From contig NZ_JAAFYS010000004.1 in assembly GCF_012070395.1 (NCBI RefSeq), positions 1 through 64,000 of the forward strand: 64,000 bases of DNA, in the 5' to 3' direction. How positions within the stretch are numbered: the first letter of the stretch is position 1; each line of letters begins with the position of its first letter. The stretch comes from Pseudoroseicyclus tamaricis. GTDB taxonomy: Bacteria > Pseudomonadota > Alphaproteobacteria > Rhodobacterales > Rhodobacteraceae. Below the pieces are notes generated by a model, which was given only the letters and a program-made list of their open reading frames with translations, was not told where the DNA came from and ran no database searches. Positions 1 through 8,416 of the stretch are shown piece after piece. Position numbers and translations under genes: made by a program.

Positions 1-194
1 ATTTTTGCGGGCTTCGGTGTTCGGCTATTGCTCTCCCAGAAGTAGGTTAGCTCGGCCGCTTCTGAAGAAGCTGCGAACGGCAGTATTCTGACCGGTCATG
101 CTCTCCTGATTTGAATGCGAACGGCAGCTCCGTCCGCACTGCCGACGCTCGCGCCAGTCGCAGGGAATGGCCGCTTCGGCGTAGGTCGCCCGGT
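1..194. other. non-coding accessory DNA left of the transposon module
   Basis: I see no credible gene here. The stretch contains two copies of the short string GCGAACGGCAG (near 74 and 117) and resembles eroded intergenic DNA. It may be outside the Tn7-like element, or belong to a neighbouring copy, because a right-end-like motif follows at 195. Confidence 0.4.
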
Positions 195-227
195 CAGAGG
201 CAACGCTTCTGACGGAAAGGGCAGAGC
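195..227 (+). repeat. candidate TnsB-type end repeat, copy 1
   Basis: This 33-base motif starts CAGAGGCAA and contains TCTGACGGAAAGGGCAGA. It matches the motif at 13,159-13,191 at 27 of 33 positions in the same orientation, and the similarity continues loosely for about 20 bases on the 3' side. Tn7-like ends carry several such transposase-binding repeats. In this orientation it would be the right end of a neighbouring related element, or an extra site. The assignment is inferred from repetition and position only. Confidence 0.4.
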
Positions 228-255
228 AATGGGATGCCGTCTAAAGGGTGGGAAT

Positions 256-278
256 TGTCACAAAGTTCTGCCTCCAAG
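256..278 (+). repeat. candidate left terminus of the Tn7-like element (TGTCACAAAG)
   Basis: The plus strand reads TGTCACAAAGTTCTGCC. Tn7/Tn5053-type ends typically begin with TGT. Read on the minus strand, the inner part (GGCAGAACT) matches the same string in the motif at 13,159-13,191. It lies outside the end repeat at 329-362 and outside the tniQ stop codon. No target-site duplication could be confirmed. Confidence 0.35.
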
Positions 279-328
279 GCCTAAAATTCTCCTTGATTTC
301 AGCACCCGAACATCTCGATGCTGAACCG

Positions 329-362
329 AACCTGCCTTTTTCGTCAGATAAGTTTGCCTCTG
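329..362 (-). repeat. candidate TnsB-type end repeat, copy 2 (inverted)
   Basis: On the minus strand this reads CAGAGGCAAAC..., then TCTGACGAAAAAGGCAG. The string TCTGACGAAAAAGGCAG is identical to that at 13,174-13,189 but in opposite orientation, as expected for left and right ends of one transposon. It lies about 50 bases past the tniQ stop codon. Confidence 0.5.
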
Positions 363-412
363 GCTGAACGTGAAAAAGCCGGCGCAGTGGCCGACTTCCT
401 TCGACTGATGTT

Positions 413-2182
413 TTAGAGAACGTCGTTTCGCCTGAAAACCATGTTGGCGCGTGGTCCAAGTGGAAGAGGCTGCGCCCCGCGGTCGAGCTGGATCACGGCT
501 TCGACGCTTGGCAGCCGCCCGCTCGTTGCTGCCAGGTCGACCACCGAAATATGGGTCTTGGAAAACCGCTCCATCGACTTGGCGCAGACGTACCGTCGCC
601 TGCGTCCGCTCTTCAGCTCCACTATGTCGCGAGACTTGAGAACGCCCGCGTCCATCAGGCTGCGGATCGTCCGGATATTGATGCCGAGGAGCTCTGCAGC
701 CCGGGTCGGCCGAACGGCTCCATGGTGATCGGCAGCGATGACCTCACGCAGCACGGCGAGCGATACGCGGAAATCCGGAAAGCATGCGGTGGTGGGGTCG
801 GGGGCATACAGCGGAAGGCGGTTTCTCAGAATGGTTTCGACCACGCGCTCGGTCGGTATGCGGACTCGATGCGATGCCGTCGCAATGTCGAGTAGGTCCT
901 TCGCCTCCGAGTCCTTAACTTGCGCTCGCAGCTTCCCGATGAACCCGTCGAGATCGCGGGGGTGATACATCGGAGAGGCATTCTTTTCGTCGAAGTACTT
1001 CTCGACCAGTCCGGGCTTCGTCAGCTTCGCCATCATGAACCGCTCGACGCCGAGATACCTTCCTGCGTCGGTCGCGTTCAGAAGGGCGTCGAAATCGGTC
1101 GCGATGTCATTGATGACTTCCGTGGGCACGTAACCGGTCACTACAAAACCCTGGCCAGATGTCTTCCTCTCCGCGAGACCCATCGAGGCCAGGCGGCGCG
1201 CCAGCTTCCAACCAGACATGCCATATCGCGAGCGAGCCGTTGAAAGCGAATGAACGTATTGTTCGGGGAAGGGGCGGCCCAATACGATCGAGCCTTCGGA
1301 GATCGGGAAGTTGCGGAAGATGAACTCTCGCACCAGATCGCGGATCACATCGAACTGAGGGTCGTCGTCACGGTGGCGCAGCCACTCGAAAAACACGCGA
1401 TAGCGGGTCCGGTAGAGGGTGTTGTCGACTGGATGCGCCCGCTGGATCTCCTTGAGCTTTTCCCGGAAAGCGTCTGGTCCGTGACGTAGGACACCATAAC
1501 CGGCAGTGCCTGCAGCCGCCCATTGCGCCGGCGTCACTGTTTCTCGCCGGGCTTTCGGGCCAAGGGTCAGCAGAAGCCCGAAGGCCTCGCAGGTCTGCGC
1601 CGCAACATGGACGGGCAAACGGTCCAGCCACGTCTTCCCAGGCCCCTTCTCGATCCTGTTTTTCAGGTAGTGCTCGAACAAAAGGTCCTGATCGTTCGCG
1701 ATTTGGGCTTCTGGTGGGGAAAAGCCAGAGGTCAGCTTGGTGACGTCGAACCGCTCTCGTGGCCCAGACGAAGTGGGCAACGGAGTGAGGTAACAGCCGT
1801 GCAAGCCGCAGGTGCGGATTGAGGTCAGCTGCCACAGACCGAGATGCCCAGTCTCGCTATCGTTTGAAGCGTCTTGTAGGCATTGTGGACAGCCTTTGAG
1901 AGCGGTTCGGCTGAAGGCCGTGAATTTGATCTCCTCCAGGCCCAGCCGGAACCAGCCAGGGGAGATGAGCGCAGGCGTGTTTCGACGCAGTTCCGCCTGA
2001 TCGACACCGGCAAGTGCGGCCAGCCGCGCGCAATCCTCTTGGTCGCCATTGGTTAGGTTGAGATAGTCGATCCCGAAGTCAGACAAAAACATGGCCATGC
2101 CTGACACGCCATTGCGACGTGCCAAGCGGGATGCGAGAGAGGTTGCGGATTCTCCGAGATGGTATTTCACGTTCAAGGGCAA
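413..2182 (-). CDS. tniQ: TniQ/TnsD-like target-selection protein of a Tn7-like transposon
   Basis: TniQ-family proteins recognise the target site and recruit the TnsC ATPase and transposase. The 589-residue protein starts with a TniQ-like YHLGES...RLARRNG stretch, and a zinc-binding pattern follows (CPQC, later CGLHG). It is longer than minimal TniQ. The C-terminal third includes a helix-turn-helix-like segment (AAELLGINIRTIRSLMDAG) reminiscent of MerR-type DNA reading heads, so it is more TnsD-like. The TTG start was chosen because it keeps the conserved N-terminus; a GTG lies 12 bases downstream. It is the last gene of the tnsA-tnsB-tnsC-tniQ operon, 19 bases after tniB. Confidence 0.85.
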   Translation of the reverse strand: MPLNVKYHLGESATSLASRLARRNGVSGMAMFLSDFGIDYLNLTNGDQEDCARLAALAGVDQAELRRNTPALISPGWFRLGLEEIKFTAFSRTALKGCPQCLQDASNDSETGHLGLWQLTSIRTCGLHGCYLTPLPTSSGPRERFDVTKLTSGFSPPEAQIANDQDLLFEHYLKNRIEKGPGKTWLDRLPVHVAAQTCEAFGLLLTLGPKARRETVTPAQWAAAGTAGYGVLRHGPDAFREKLKEIQRAHPVDNTLYRTRYRVFFEWLRHRDDDPQFDVIRDLVREFIFRNFPISEGSIVLGRPFPEQYVHSLSTARSRYGMSGWKLARRLASMGLAERKTSGQGFVVTGYVPTEVINDIATDFDALLNATDAGRYLGVERFMMAKLTKPGLVEKYFDEKNASPMYHPRDLDGFIGKLRAQVKDSEAKDLLDIATASHRVRIPTERVVETILRNRLPLYAPDPTTACFPDFRVSLAVLREVIAADHHGAVRPTRAAELLGINIRTIRSLMDAGVLKSRDIVELKSGRRRRYVCAKSMERFSKTHISVVDLAATSGRLPSVEAVIQLDRGAQPLPLGPRANMVFRRNDVL

Positions 2183-2201
2183 CGCTTAACGGTCGAGAAC
2201 A

Positions 2202-3158
2202 TCATGTGCGGTTCTCCCGAGAAAACACCTGACGGGCGTCGATGCGCATGAAATCCGGCACGACAAACGGATTGAATTCGGCGTCGCAGGAGGTCCGCCG
2301 ATGGTACGCCCTGATGAAATTGTGCCGGTTCAGTGTCTCCTGTCCTTGCAGGAAGGCATCCTCGATGGCGTCGAGGATCAGCACGATGGCGATGCCGAAC
2401 TGGTTTGCCGCGGCGTGGACCACGCGTTCGCCGTGGGACAATTCCAGCACGTCCTCCTCTGGTGCGAGGTTCGACCGCTCGCAGTAGCTCTCGAGCAGGT
2501 CGAGGATATCATCGCCATATGCAGCGGGGGATAGGCTCTCGAACCGAAAGGTCTTCATGCGCCGCGCGAGCTGGTGGTCGTGGTTGAGGATGTCTTCCAG
2601 CTCGTTTGTGCCCGAAAGAATGATCCCGACCGGCCATTCCGGGTCCGTCATCAGGGTCTTCAGCATGGATGTGACTGAATCCAGCTCGTGCTTGGTTCCC
2701 CGCGACGCCAGGTCCTGCGCCTCGTCGAGATGCACGAAAAGGACACGCCGCTCCTTGAGGTGATGTTGAACCAGGTCCCAGATGTACCAGGCATGGCGAT
2801 CGGCACCGATGGGGTAGCCAAGCGCCCGAAGGAGCATCTGCCCGACGAATTTCAGCTTTGCGGGTGATGGCACCCGCAAGCTGATGATGGTTGAATCTCC
2901 GTAATCCCGATCGGCCAGCCTCCGGCTTTCCTGGGAAAGAAAATGGGTGATTGCCGCGCTTTTGCCGGCCCCCGAGTGCCCGGACAGGGCAAGCCCTTGC
3001 GCCTCGCTGATGCGGCCGGTCTGGATGTCTACGAGCCTTTTCTCGGCGAGGATCGAAAACCCTTCTGCCAGTGGAACGAAGCGCTCGTGATCGACGAAAT
3101 ACCCCTTCAGTTCAGCGACCCGTTGTGCTGCTCGGGTGATCAGATCATTTCCCATCAT
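2202..3158 (-). CDS. tniB: TnsC/TniB-type AAA+ ATPase transposition regulator
   Basis: This is the ATPase that links target selection to the transposase in Tn7/Tn5053-like elements. The protein of about 318 residues has a Walker A GHSGAGKS near residues 60-67, a Walker B-type segment FVHLDEAQDL and a sensor-like ILSGTNEL, all typical of TniB/TnsC. The start at MMGND was preferred over a far upstream extension because it gives normal family length, follows a GGGGG-rich ribosome-binding region and overlaps the tniA 3' end by 14 bases, indicating translational coupling. Confidence 0.9.
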   Translation of the reverse strand: MMGNDLITRAAQRVAELKGYFVDHERFVPLAEGFSILAEKRLVDIQTGRISEAQGLALSGHSGAGKSAAITHFLSQESRRLADRDYGDSTIISLRVPSPAKLKFVGQMLLRALGYPIGADRHAWYIWDLVQHHLKERRVLFVHLDEAQDLASRGTKHELDSVTSMLKTLMTDPEWPVGIILSGTNELEDILNHDHQLARRMKTFRFESLSPAAYGDDILDLLESYCERSNLAPEEDVLELSHGERVVHAAANQFGIAIVLILDAIEDAFLQGQETLNRHNFIRAYHRRTSCDAEFNPFVVPDFMRIDARQVFSRENRT

Positions 3159-5289
3159 TGAACCCCCAGCGTCTGCGGGTCTTGCGTCTTGTTCGACGCT
3201 CGGACCCCGGCCCGCTATCGTCGCTGTCTGACTCCCGGGATGTGTCCGTGGGTGGAGTAATGGTGATCGCGTCATTGAGCAGATCGTTGCTCGGCGGCAC
3301 GTATCCCAACCGCTGCGCGTCAGAGCGGAGCGGATGGTGCAGTCCCGCATCTGCACGTGCTATCTCCACGTCGGTTGTGTGGTACGGCGTCAGGGCGCGC
3401 AACGCGAACGCACGACGGTTCGCCTCGGAAATTCGTTCGATGGCGCGCTGAACCGTGGGCGCGTCCAGTTTCGCGGCGCGCGCATGTGCGTGTCGAACAG
3501 CCCGAATTCCCTCACGCAGCTCTTCGAAGCTCACGCCCGCGAAGCCGGGCTGATTGGCGAGCGCCGGATACCAGGTGGCCCCGACCTTGACGGCGATCCA
3601 GCCGATGTCCTGCAGATCGACCCTGATTTCCACTTCCCGTATGGGGGAGTGGAGATAAGCTTCCCGCAGCGCCTCGCAGCTATAACTAAGCCCAGAGAAC
3701 AGCACGCCCTCGTCATTGAGTTTCCGGGTCAGCGGCCTGCCGAATGCTTTTCTAAGGGTCAGGCCATCCGGTACCGGAGGCGTCCCGTGTTCGGCAATCA
3801 GGCGCTTCCATGCTGCATTCGGGGTTTCTCCTTTCAGCGAGCCGTGTGGCTGATTGTGATAGATATCAACGATATAGGTCAGCAGAACCTTGATGAGATC
3901 GTCGTCGCATAGGCAGGCGAGCATCTCGGAGGGGTAGTCACCACGATCCACGGTGTCGAAGAAGGTACGACCTGCCAAGAGCGGCATGAGCTGATGCCCG
4001 AGTGTGCGGAAGAAGGACTCGATGTGCCCCCGCATCCAGGGAATCCCGGCAGGCGGCAGGTGTGACGTGATCCCGAGCGAAGCCACCGTCGTCTGGAAGG
4101 CATCCGAGACGAAGGCAGGCCCCATGTCGGTCACGAGGGTCCCGATCCCGCCGTGGTGATGCCATGTGCTTTCGCATTCGGCCGCCTGCGCCAGCGGGGT
4201 CTTGTCCTCGAAGATCTGCCGCAGCGCGCGGATCGCATCATCCGAGTTTGGCGTTTCAGCCAAACGCATCGACACGACGCATTTCGTCGCGTAGTCGATT
4301 GCAATGTAGAGCCAGCGCCGCCCGGTCTCGAATTTCTTCTGCCGATCCGGCGGCAGATGCTCCCAGATGCCTGTCAGCGTCAGCAACGACATGACGTCGA
4401 GCTTGTTTTCATCCATTTCGACCCGCTCCATCGGACGCACGACATCAGGACCGTTGCTGCTCATGGCGAACTTCCGGGCAGCCGCAGACGTGCCATGCCG
4501 TTTGGCGTAGACGTAGAATGGGTCAGCCGAGTCCAGTCGGCGTTTAACGCTAGAGGCCGAGGGGACCATTAGCAGCGTTGCGCCCGCGCTGGTTCTGCGC
4601 GCGTTCTCTTCGGCGAACAGCGCCCGTGTTTCCTGAATAGACTGAACTTTGCTCGGTCGCTGCGTGTCGGCGTAGATCTCGATGACTTGGTTCATCAGGG
4701 CTTCTGCCTTCGGGCACCAGCGCCGGGTCCGATTGCCGGATAGATGTGTGGCCGGAATGAGTGAAAGTGCGGAGTAGCCTGCAGCCTGGTAGGAGCGGAC
4801 CCAATGCAAGACCGTCCGGCTTGCCGGCAGCTTGCGAGTTTTTATTTCCTTGCCCGGTCGTACTTTGGCAAAGGCCGATGCGCCTTCGCCAACCAGCCTA
4901 GCCGTCGCTGATGCGAGCTGCGCTTTCGCCTGCTCATATGCCCGCTGCGTGCGTTTGATGAGGCCCGCTGCTTCGAGCGCCAGGAAGGCGTCACAGACGG
5001 CCTTCCGCCAAATCACCAGCCGTGCAGTCTTTTCCGGCAGCTCGCTGATGACCTCCACAGGTTTGTCGCGACGCGCCTCTTGCGTGGCCCGGTCGAAATA
5101 CCCGGCAAAGTAGGTCGTGTCCGGCCGACGCATCATCTCGGCGAGCTGATGATGGGAAAATGCCTCGATGATGCCAGGCTGGCCGACGCGCTCGAAGGTG
5201 CCGCCGATGTCGTTGATCTCAACCGGTCGCATGGCGACGCCTGCCGTCGTGATCATGTCGGAGCTCGAGAAGCGGAAACGTAGGGTCAT
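3145..5289 (-). CDS. tniA: TnsB/TniA DDE transposase
   Basis: This is the catalytic transposase that binds the element ends and performs 3'-end breakage and joining. The 714-residue protein contains the retroviral-integrase-like core with D about 292 (VEMDEN), D about 387 (LVTDMGPAF) and E about 423 (RGHIESFF). The last two are separated by 35 residues, the canonical DD(35)E arrangement. An N-terminal region of about 280 residues should hold the end-binding domains. The start follows GGAGGTAACAGT, a good ribosome-binding site, and its ATGA overlaps the tnsA stop. Codon usage and GC are unlike the high-GC chromosome to the right. Confidence 0.93.
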   Translation of the reverse strand: MTLRFRFSSSDMITTAGVAMRPVEINDIGGTFERVGQPGIIEAFSHHQLAEMMRRPDTTYFAGYFDRATQEARRDKPVEVISELPEKTARLVIWRKAVCDAFLALEAAGLIKRTQRAYEQAKAQLASATARLVGEGASAFAKVRPGKEIKTRKLPASRTVLHWVRSYQAAGYSALSLIPATHLSGNRTRRWCPKAEALMNQVIEIYADTQRPSKVQSIQETRALFAEENARRTSAGATLLMVPSASSVKRRLDSADPFYVYAKRHGTSAAARKFAMSSNGPDVVRPMERVEMDENKLDVMSLLTLTGIWEHLPPDRQKKFETGRRWLYIAIDYATKCVVSMRLAETPNSDDAIRALRQIFEDKTPLAQAAECESTWHHHGGIGTLVTDMGPAFVSDAFQTTVASLGITSHLPPAGIPWMRGHIESFFRTLGHQLMPLLAGRTFFDTVDRGDYPSEMLACLCDDDLIKVLLTYIVDIYHNQPHGSLKGETPNAAWKRLIAEHGTPPVPDGLTLRKAFGRPLTRKLNDEGVLFSGLSYSCEALREAYLHSPIREVEIRVDLQDIGWIAVKVGATWYPALANQPGFAGVSFEELREGIRAVRHAHARAAKLDAPTVQRAIERISEANRRAFALRALTPYHTTDVEIARADAGLHHPLRSDAQRLGYVPPSNDLLNDAITITPPTDTSRESDSDDSGPGSERRTRRKTRRRWGFNDGK

Positions 5290-5807
5290 ACTGTTACCTC
5301 CACCAGCGAGGGGCGGGACCAGGCGAGTGTCCGGGCCGCTTCAGCTGCGGCGGCCCGGTCGAGGTGCTGGTCGGTGACCAGGAGCACCCGGTCGGCGAAG
5401 GATTTGGAGACCGCTGCCGCAACAGCTTCGAGCTCGGAGGCAAAGTTCAGCTTCAGGACTCGCTGCATGGGTTTGATCGCGACCGCGATCCGCTCGCCAT
5501 CCGCCTTGGTGACGAGGAAGTCGAAGACATGTCGCGCGGGGCGGCCGTCGGTGCCGACATAAGAAATCGCCGGGGGCTGTTCGCGGATGTGATGCACGTC
5601 CTCTCGCACCAGCATCAGGCAGAGAAAGGCGTATTCGAGGGCGCTCTCGAAGTGGATGATGCGCGGGCGCTCGAAGCCGGGCAGCAGCGCGACCATGTAG
5701 CCGCGAAGGCTTCCCTTGGAACGGCGCGCAGGAACTCGGGTCGCGTGGCTCGGTTCCGGCCCGCGGTAGATCAGTTTTTTCTTCATGATGGTTGGAGCGC
5801 ACCTCAC
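5286..5807 (-). CDS. tnsA: TnsA-like endonuclease
   Basis: TnsA cuts the 5' ends of the transposon so that it moves by cut-and-paste; elements lacking it replicate into cointegrates. The 173-residue protein shows the expected catalytic layout of this nuclease fold: FESALE (E54/E58), HVFDFLV (D96) and VAIKP (K112). It is the first gene of a tightly coupled tnsABC-tniQ operon. The listed start is GTG; an in-frame ATG lies 21 bases downstream (MKKKLIY) and is equally plausible. The N-terminal domain alone is present, without an obvious long C-terminal TnsC-interacting domain, so it is shorter than Tn7 TnsA. Confidence 0.82.
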   Translation of the reverse strand: MRCAPTIMKKKLIYRGPEPSHATRVPARRSKGSLRGYMVALLPGFERPRIIHFESALEYAFLCLMLVREDVHHIREQPPAISYVGTDGRPARHVFDFLVTKADGERIAVAIKPMQRVLKLNFASELEAVAAAVSKSFADRVLLVTDQHLDRAAAAEAARTLAWSRPSLVEVTV

Positions 5808-6011
5808 CTGGGCGCCGACACATGTGGATCGGAGCAGGCGCGGGGCGACATCCCCCTATGTTTGAGATGAGTTTGACCGCCCTGCCAGGAGACGCCCCGG
5901 CAGGTTGACTTTTCTTGAGACTCAGGGGATGAATAAGAGGTCGGGTCCAAACGACGCTTATTCGAAAAGGCCTTCTTGCTTAGCGCGGGGAGGTCTTTTC
6001 TTTTCCCAGTG

Positions 6012-6257
6012 TCAGGTTTGCTCGGTTGGACGTTCCTCCTCTGCCGGGTATCGGTCCGGGAACAGCTCAGCCGGTGTCGTGCCGACCGCGTCGGCGAGGG
6101 CTTTCTCGATTTTCGAGGACCGACGCAGACCTTGGCTAACAAGCGTGACCGTCGAACGCAGCACTTCAAGCTCGCGGGCGACTGAGGCGATGGACCTACC
6201 GCGTAATCGCAGCTCCATCTTCAGGCGCTCGTGAGCAGGATTCACCGTGTGGGACAT
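6012..6257 (-). CDS. Ner/Nlp-like small DNA-binding regulator
   Basis: This protein of about 81 residues matches the Ner family pattern seen in phage Mu Ner and Nlp/SfsB: an HPE/AHERLK-like helix, SIASVARELEV and ALADAVGTTPAELFPDRY near the C-terminus. Ner proteins are repressors of mobile-element transposition operons. It lies directly upstream of tnsA on the same strand, so control of the transposition genes is a reasonable inference. Start choice is uncertain: MSHTV (used here) has alternatives 15 bases (ATG) and 27 bases (GTG) upstream, none with a strong ribosome-binding site. Confidence 0.65.
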   Translation of the reverse strand: MSHTVNPAHERLKMELRLRGRSIASVARELEVLRSTVTLVSQGLRRSSKIEKALADAVGTTPAELFPDRYPAEEERPTEQT

Positions 6258-6423
6258 CGATGCTGTAACCATGGTTGCTGGCACTTCGTGGTCCGGAGGG
6301 AATCAGCTATCAACGAATCAGTCAAGAAGAACTGTTTGAAATCAGGTGGTTAAAAAGTAGGGCGAAATTCGCGGCACCACTGCTTCGAGAATTTCACCGG
6401 AGTTTTTAGCCAAAGGAGGGCGC

Positions 6424-6834
6424 ATGGCGAACGCTAGAAACTATCTGGCCATAGCCGGAGAGAACGTTTTCATTTTCGAGAATGGCCACGGAACAGGAGT
6501 GCATCATTCAGAATTGCTGGGCCTGATGGCTGAAAGCCGGTCTTTGGCGGAGGTTAAGAAGAAATTTCGCGCTAGTCGTTCCAGCCTCATCAAGACGCTT
6601 GAGCATTTTGGCTTTGATTTCGACATGCTGCTCCGCGAGCAGTTTCGGGAGGGTCATCGCGATACGACTCTCGCAAGACTTCACCGCGTCGGCACGAAGT
6701 GGATAGCTGAAAAGAGACGTTCGCTCGGCTTTTCTCGCGAGCAGGGTCGCCCGCCCGCGATACCGCCGACAGCTTCGTGGGAGCCGCAGAGCTACTTGGT
6801 ATCGACCGTAAGACATACCAGAAGCTGTACTTAG
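6424..6834 (+). CDS. hypothetical protein, probably frameshifted before a Fis-like HTH
   Basis: I do not recognise the N-terminal part of this 136-residue ORF. It starts after a strong AAAGGAGG ribosome-binding site. The first 110 residues read like a real soluble protein with a possible helix-turn-helix near SLAEVKKKFRASRSSLIKTL. The last 25 residues look random. In the reading frame beginning at about 6,765 the DNA instead encodes FVGAAELLGIDRKTYQKLY, a Fis-type HTH, open until a TGA at 6,951-6,953. A frameshift around 6,750-6,765 therefore probably broke a two-part regulator. Confidence 0.5.
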   Translation: MANARNYLAIAGENVFIFENGHGTGVHHSELLGLMAESRSLAEVKKKFRASRSSLIKTLEHFGFDFDMLLREQFREGHRDTTLARLHRVGTKWIAEKRRSLGFSREQGRPPAIPPTASWEPQSYLVSTVRHTRSCT

Positions 6835-6953
6835 GCGCGTTGAAATCCGGTTGTGCTACCAAACCGACCGTCTTAGGGTTCCCTGTCGGTCCGGCACGAT
6901 TTGATGGGGCCGAAGGCGTGGGGGCGGAGGCAAGTCGACTCCTGGGCACATGA
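6765..6953 (+). pseudogene. out-of-frame remnant encoding a Fis-type HTH
   Basis: This frame reads through AAELLGIDRKTYQKLY, a classic Fis/NtrC C-terminal helix-turn-helix pattern, and then continues into less convincing sequence to a stop at 6,951. It has no start codon of its own and continues the coding sense of the ORF starting at 6,424 after a shift of frame. It may be an authentic frameshift or, less likely, programmed. Confidence 0.4.
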
Positions 6954-7267
6954 AACTGCCGTTCAGGCAGGGCGCGGCGAAGGTGCGGTTCGGGCCCAGA
7001 AAGGTCATTCTCAACGGTATGGATTTCGTGCCTGCAGCGAAGGACGCGGCACCTCGAACGGGAATAGCCGGTCGCTCACACGTGGTCGGTCGCTGCAGTG
7101 CAGCTTTCGCGAACCGGTCACTCGGCTCTTGGCTACGAACGCCCTCAGGCGATCCAGATCGAGACGATTTTCCAGCATTCCCTAGACATGTTCGCCATAT
7201 TGCCTCGCGCAAACAGCAAACTTGCTTGGCGAGACGGGGGAGCTGAAACTACTGATCTAAAAGGAGT
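6954..7267. other. intergenic stretch without a recognisable gene
   Basis: Short ORFs on both strands here lack family signatures, and none has both a convincing ribosome-binding site and plausible composition. I see no repeat or RNA gene. Confidence 0.4.
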
Positions 7268-8119
7268 TCAGTATTTCCGTTCAGTAAGAAGTCTCAGGAT
7301 TACTCGAAATCCAGACGTCACTCCATCGCCCAGCACTACGCCATAGCGGCGAAGCGCGGTTTCCAACTTCCCGCAATGCACAAGTATGCTCTGAGGAATC
7401 GGATCGACACTCCAATTGAGAGACGAGAAACGATTAAGCTCACGTGCGAAGACGCTCCAATCTTCGCCCCGCAAAGGCTTTGGGGAGCTTTCATTCAATT
7501 TTCCGTTCCCGCCACGCACGGCGTCTATTGCATTATGGACGGTTGACAGCAACTCAGCGGATTTGCGATCCTCTGACAAGATTACGCACTGCGCATCAAG
7601 ACCTGTTCGCGTAAAATGACAAGGATTAAGACTTTCCTCGAAGGCGACTGTATAGAGGTAAAGCTCTCCGAAATCAAAATTGCGGGTGCACAGATCTTCG
7701 ATCTTGCCAATACCATGCTTCGGGCAAAACGCGTACTTGCCGAGGAAGCGCTGGTCCCGACTTACGGCCTCGCTATGGTTGCCACATTCTTCGGTTATTT
7801 CGCTCGGTTCAGACTTAATCTCTCTCGCAGCACCAGGCTTATCGTCCAGAACCCGAACACCGTTCAGACTAATGGGTCCGGTGTTGATGACGCTCTCTAG
7901 TTGGCGCTTGTCAAACGTCGCATAGTCTAGACAAGCACCGCAGAACGATATACCGGAAATGTCTGAGCTGATAAAATTAATGTGTGAAAGGTCTTCCCCG
8001 ACTAGGCATACACTGGGGTCCCCGCCATACAGCCTAACAGCGGAAACAAAATCGGTCTCAGAGCACGCCCGTGCCCTGAGCAGAAGTTTTTCGTTCTTCC
8101 GGATGCGTTGCCCGTACAC
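7268..8119 (-). CDS. pentapeptide-repeat / CarD-like fusion protein
   Basis: This 283-residue protein is not a family I can name as a whole. Residues about 41-69 form six consecutive pentapeptide repeats (GEDLS HINFI SSDIS GISFC GACLD YATF) with L/F/I at each centre. Residues about 126-230 start GKYAFCPKHGIGKI, resembling the RNA-polymerase-binding Tudor-like N-terminus of CarD/CdnL (typically VYPAHGVGRI), followed by a helical region. A GTG start follows GGAGCGCTGGAGA. It lies 15 bases downstream of an XRE regulator on the same strand, so the two are probably co-transcribed. The CarD assignment is by motif only; function is unknown. Confidence 0.55.
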   Translation of the reverse strand: MYGQRIRKNEKLLLRARACSETDFVSAVRLYGGDPSVCLVGEDLSHINFISSDISGISFCGACLDYATFDKRQLESVINTGPISLNGVRVLDDKPGAAREIKSEPSEITEECGNHSEAVSRDQRFLGKYAFCPKHGIGKIEDLCTRNFDFGELYLYTVAFEESLNPCHFTRTGLDAQCVILSEDRKSAELLSTVHNAIDAVRGGNGKLNESSPKPLRGEDWSVFARELNRFSSLNWSVDPIPQSILVHCGKLETALRRYGVVLGDGVTSGFRVILRLLTERKY

Positions 8120-8134
8120 TCTCCAGCGCTCCGT

Positions 8135-8416
8135 TCAATAAACTTCTTTCAGAATTTCCAAAATTTCATTGGCGGGTCCATACTTGTCAAGAATTCTTTG
8201 GCGAATACGAACTATGCTTGGATCCTCGCCCATTAGATCGGCCTCCTTTGTCTCAAGTGCCTCAGCTATCGCAGAAAGAGCCTGAAGGGACGGCTTTTTC
8301 TTGTTCGACTCGATAAGGGAGACGTAATTTCTGGATAAGCCACTCATCTGAGCAAGTGATACTTGCGACAGTCCTTTTTCATGTCGTTTACGGCAAATTG
8401 CCGTGCCTACATCCAT
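8135..8416 (-). CDS. XRE-family HTH transcriptional regulator
   Basis: The 93-residue protein has a Cro/CI-type helix-turn-helix: ICRKRHEKGLSQVSLAQMSG followed by LSRNYVSLIESNKKKPSLQALSAIAEAL. A short C-terminal helix follows that could mediate dimerisation. The start has a strong AAGGAGG ribosome-binding site. It heads a two-gene unit with the pentapeptide/CarD-like gene and probably autoregulates it. Mobile elements commonly carry such regulators paired with the effector they control. Confidence 0.85.
   Translation of the reverse strand: MDVGTAICRKRHEKGLSQVSLAQMSGLSRNYVSLIESNKKKPSLQALSAIAEALETKEADLMGEDPSIVRIRQRILDKYGPANEILEILKEVY

Noticed and set aside
5881-5904. Short inverted repeat CCTGCC/GGCAGG upstream of tnsA
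   Set aside because: Six-base arms with a 12-base loop are too weak to call an operator or transposon end, although the region upstream of tnsA is where a regulator could bind.
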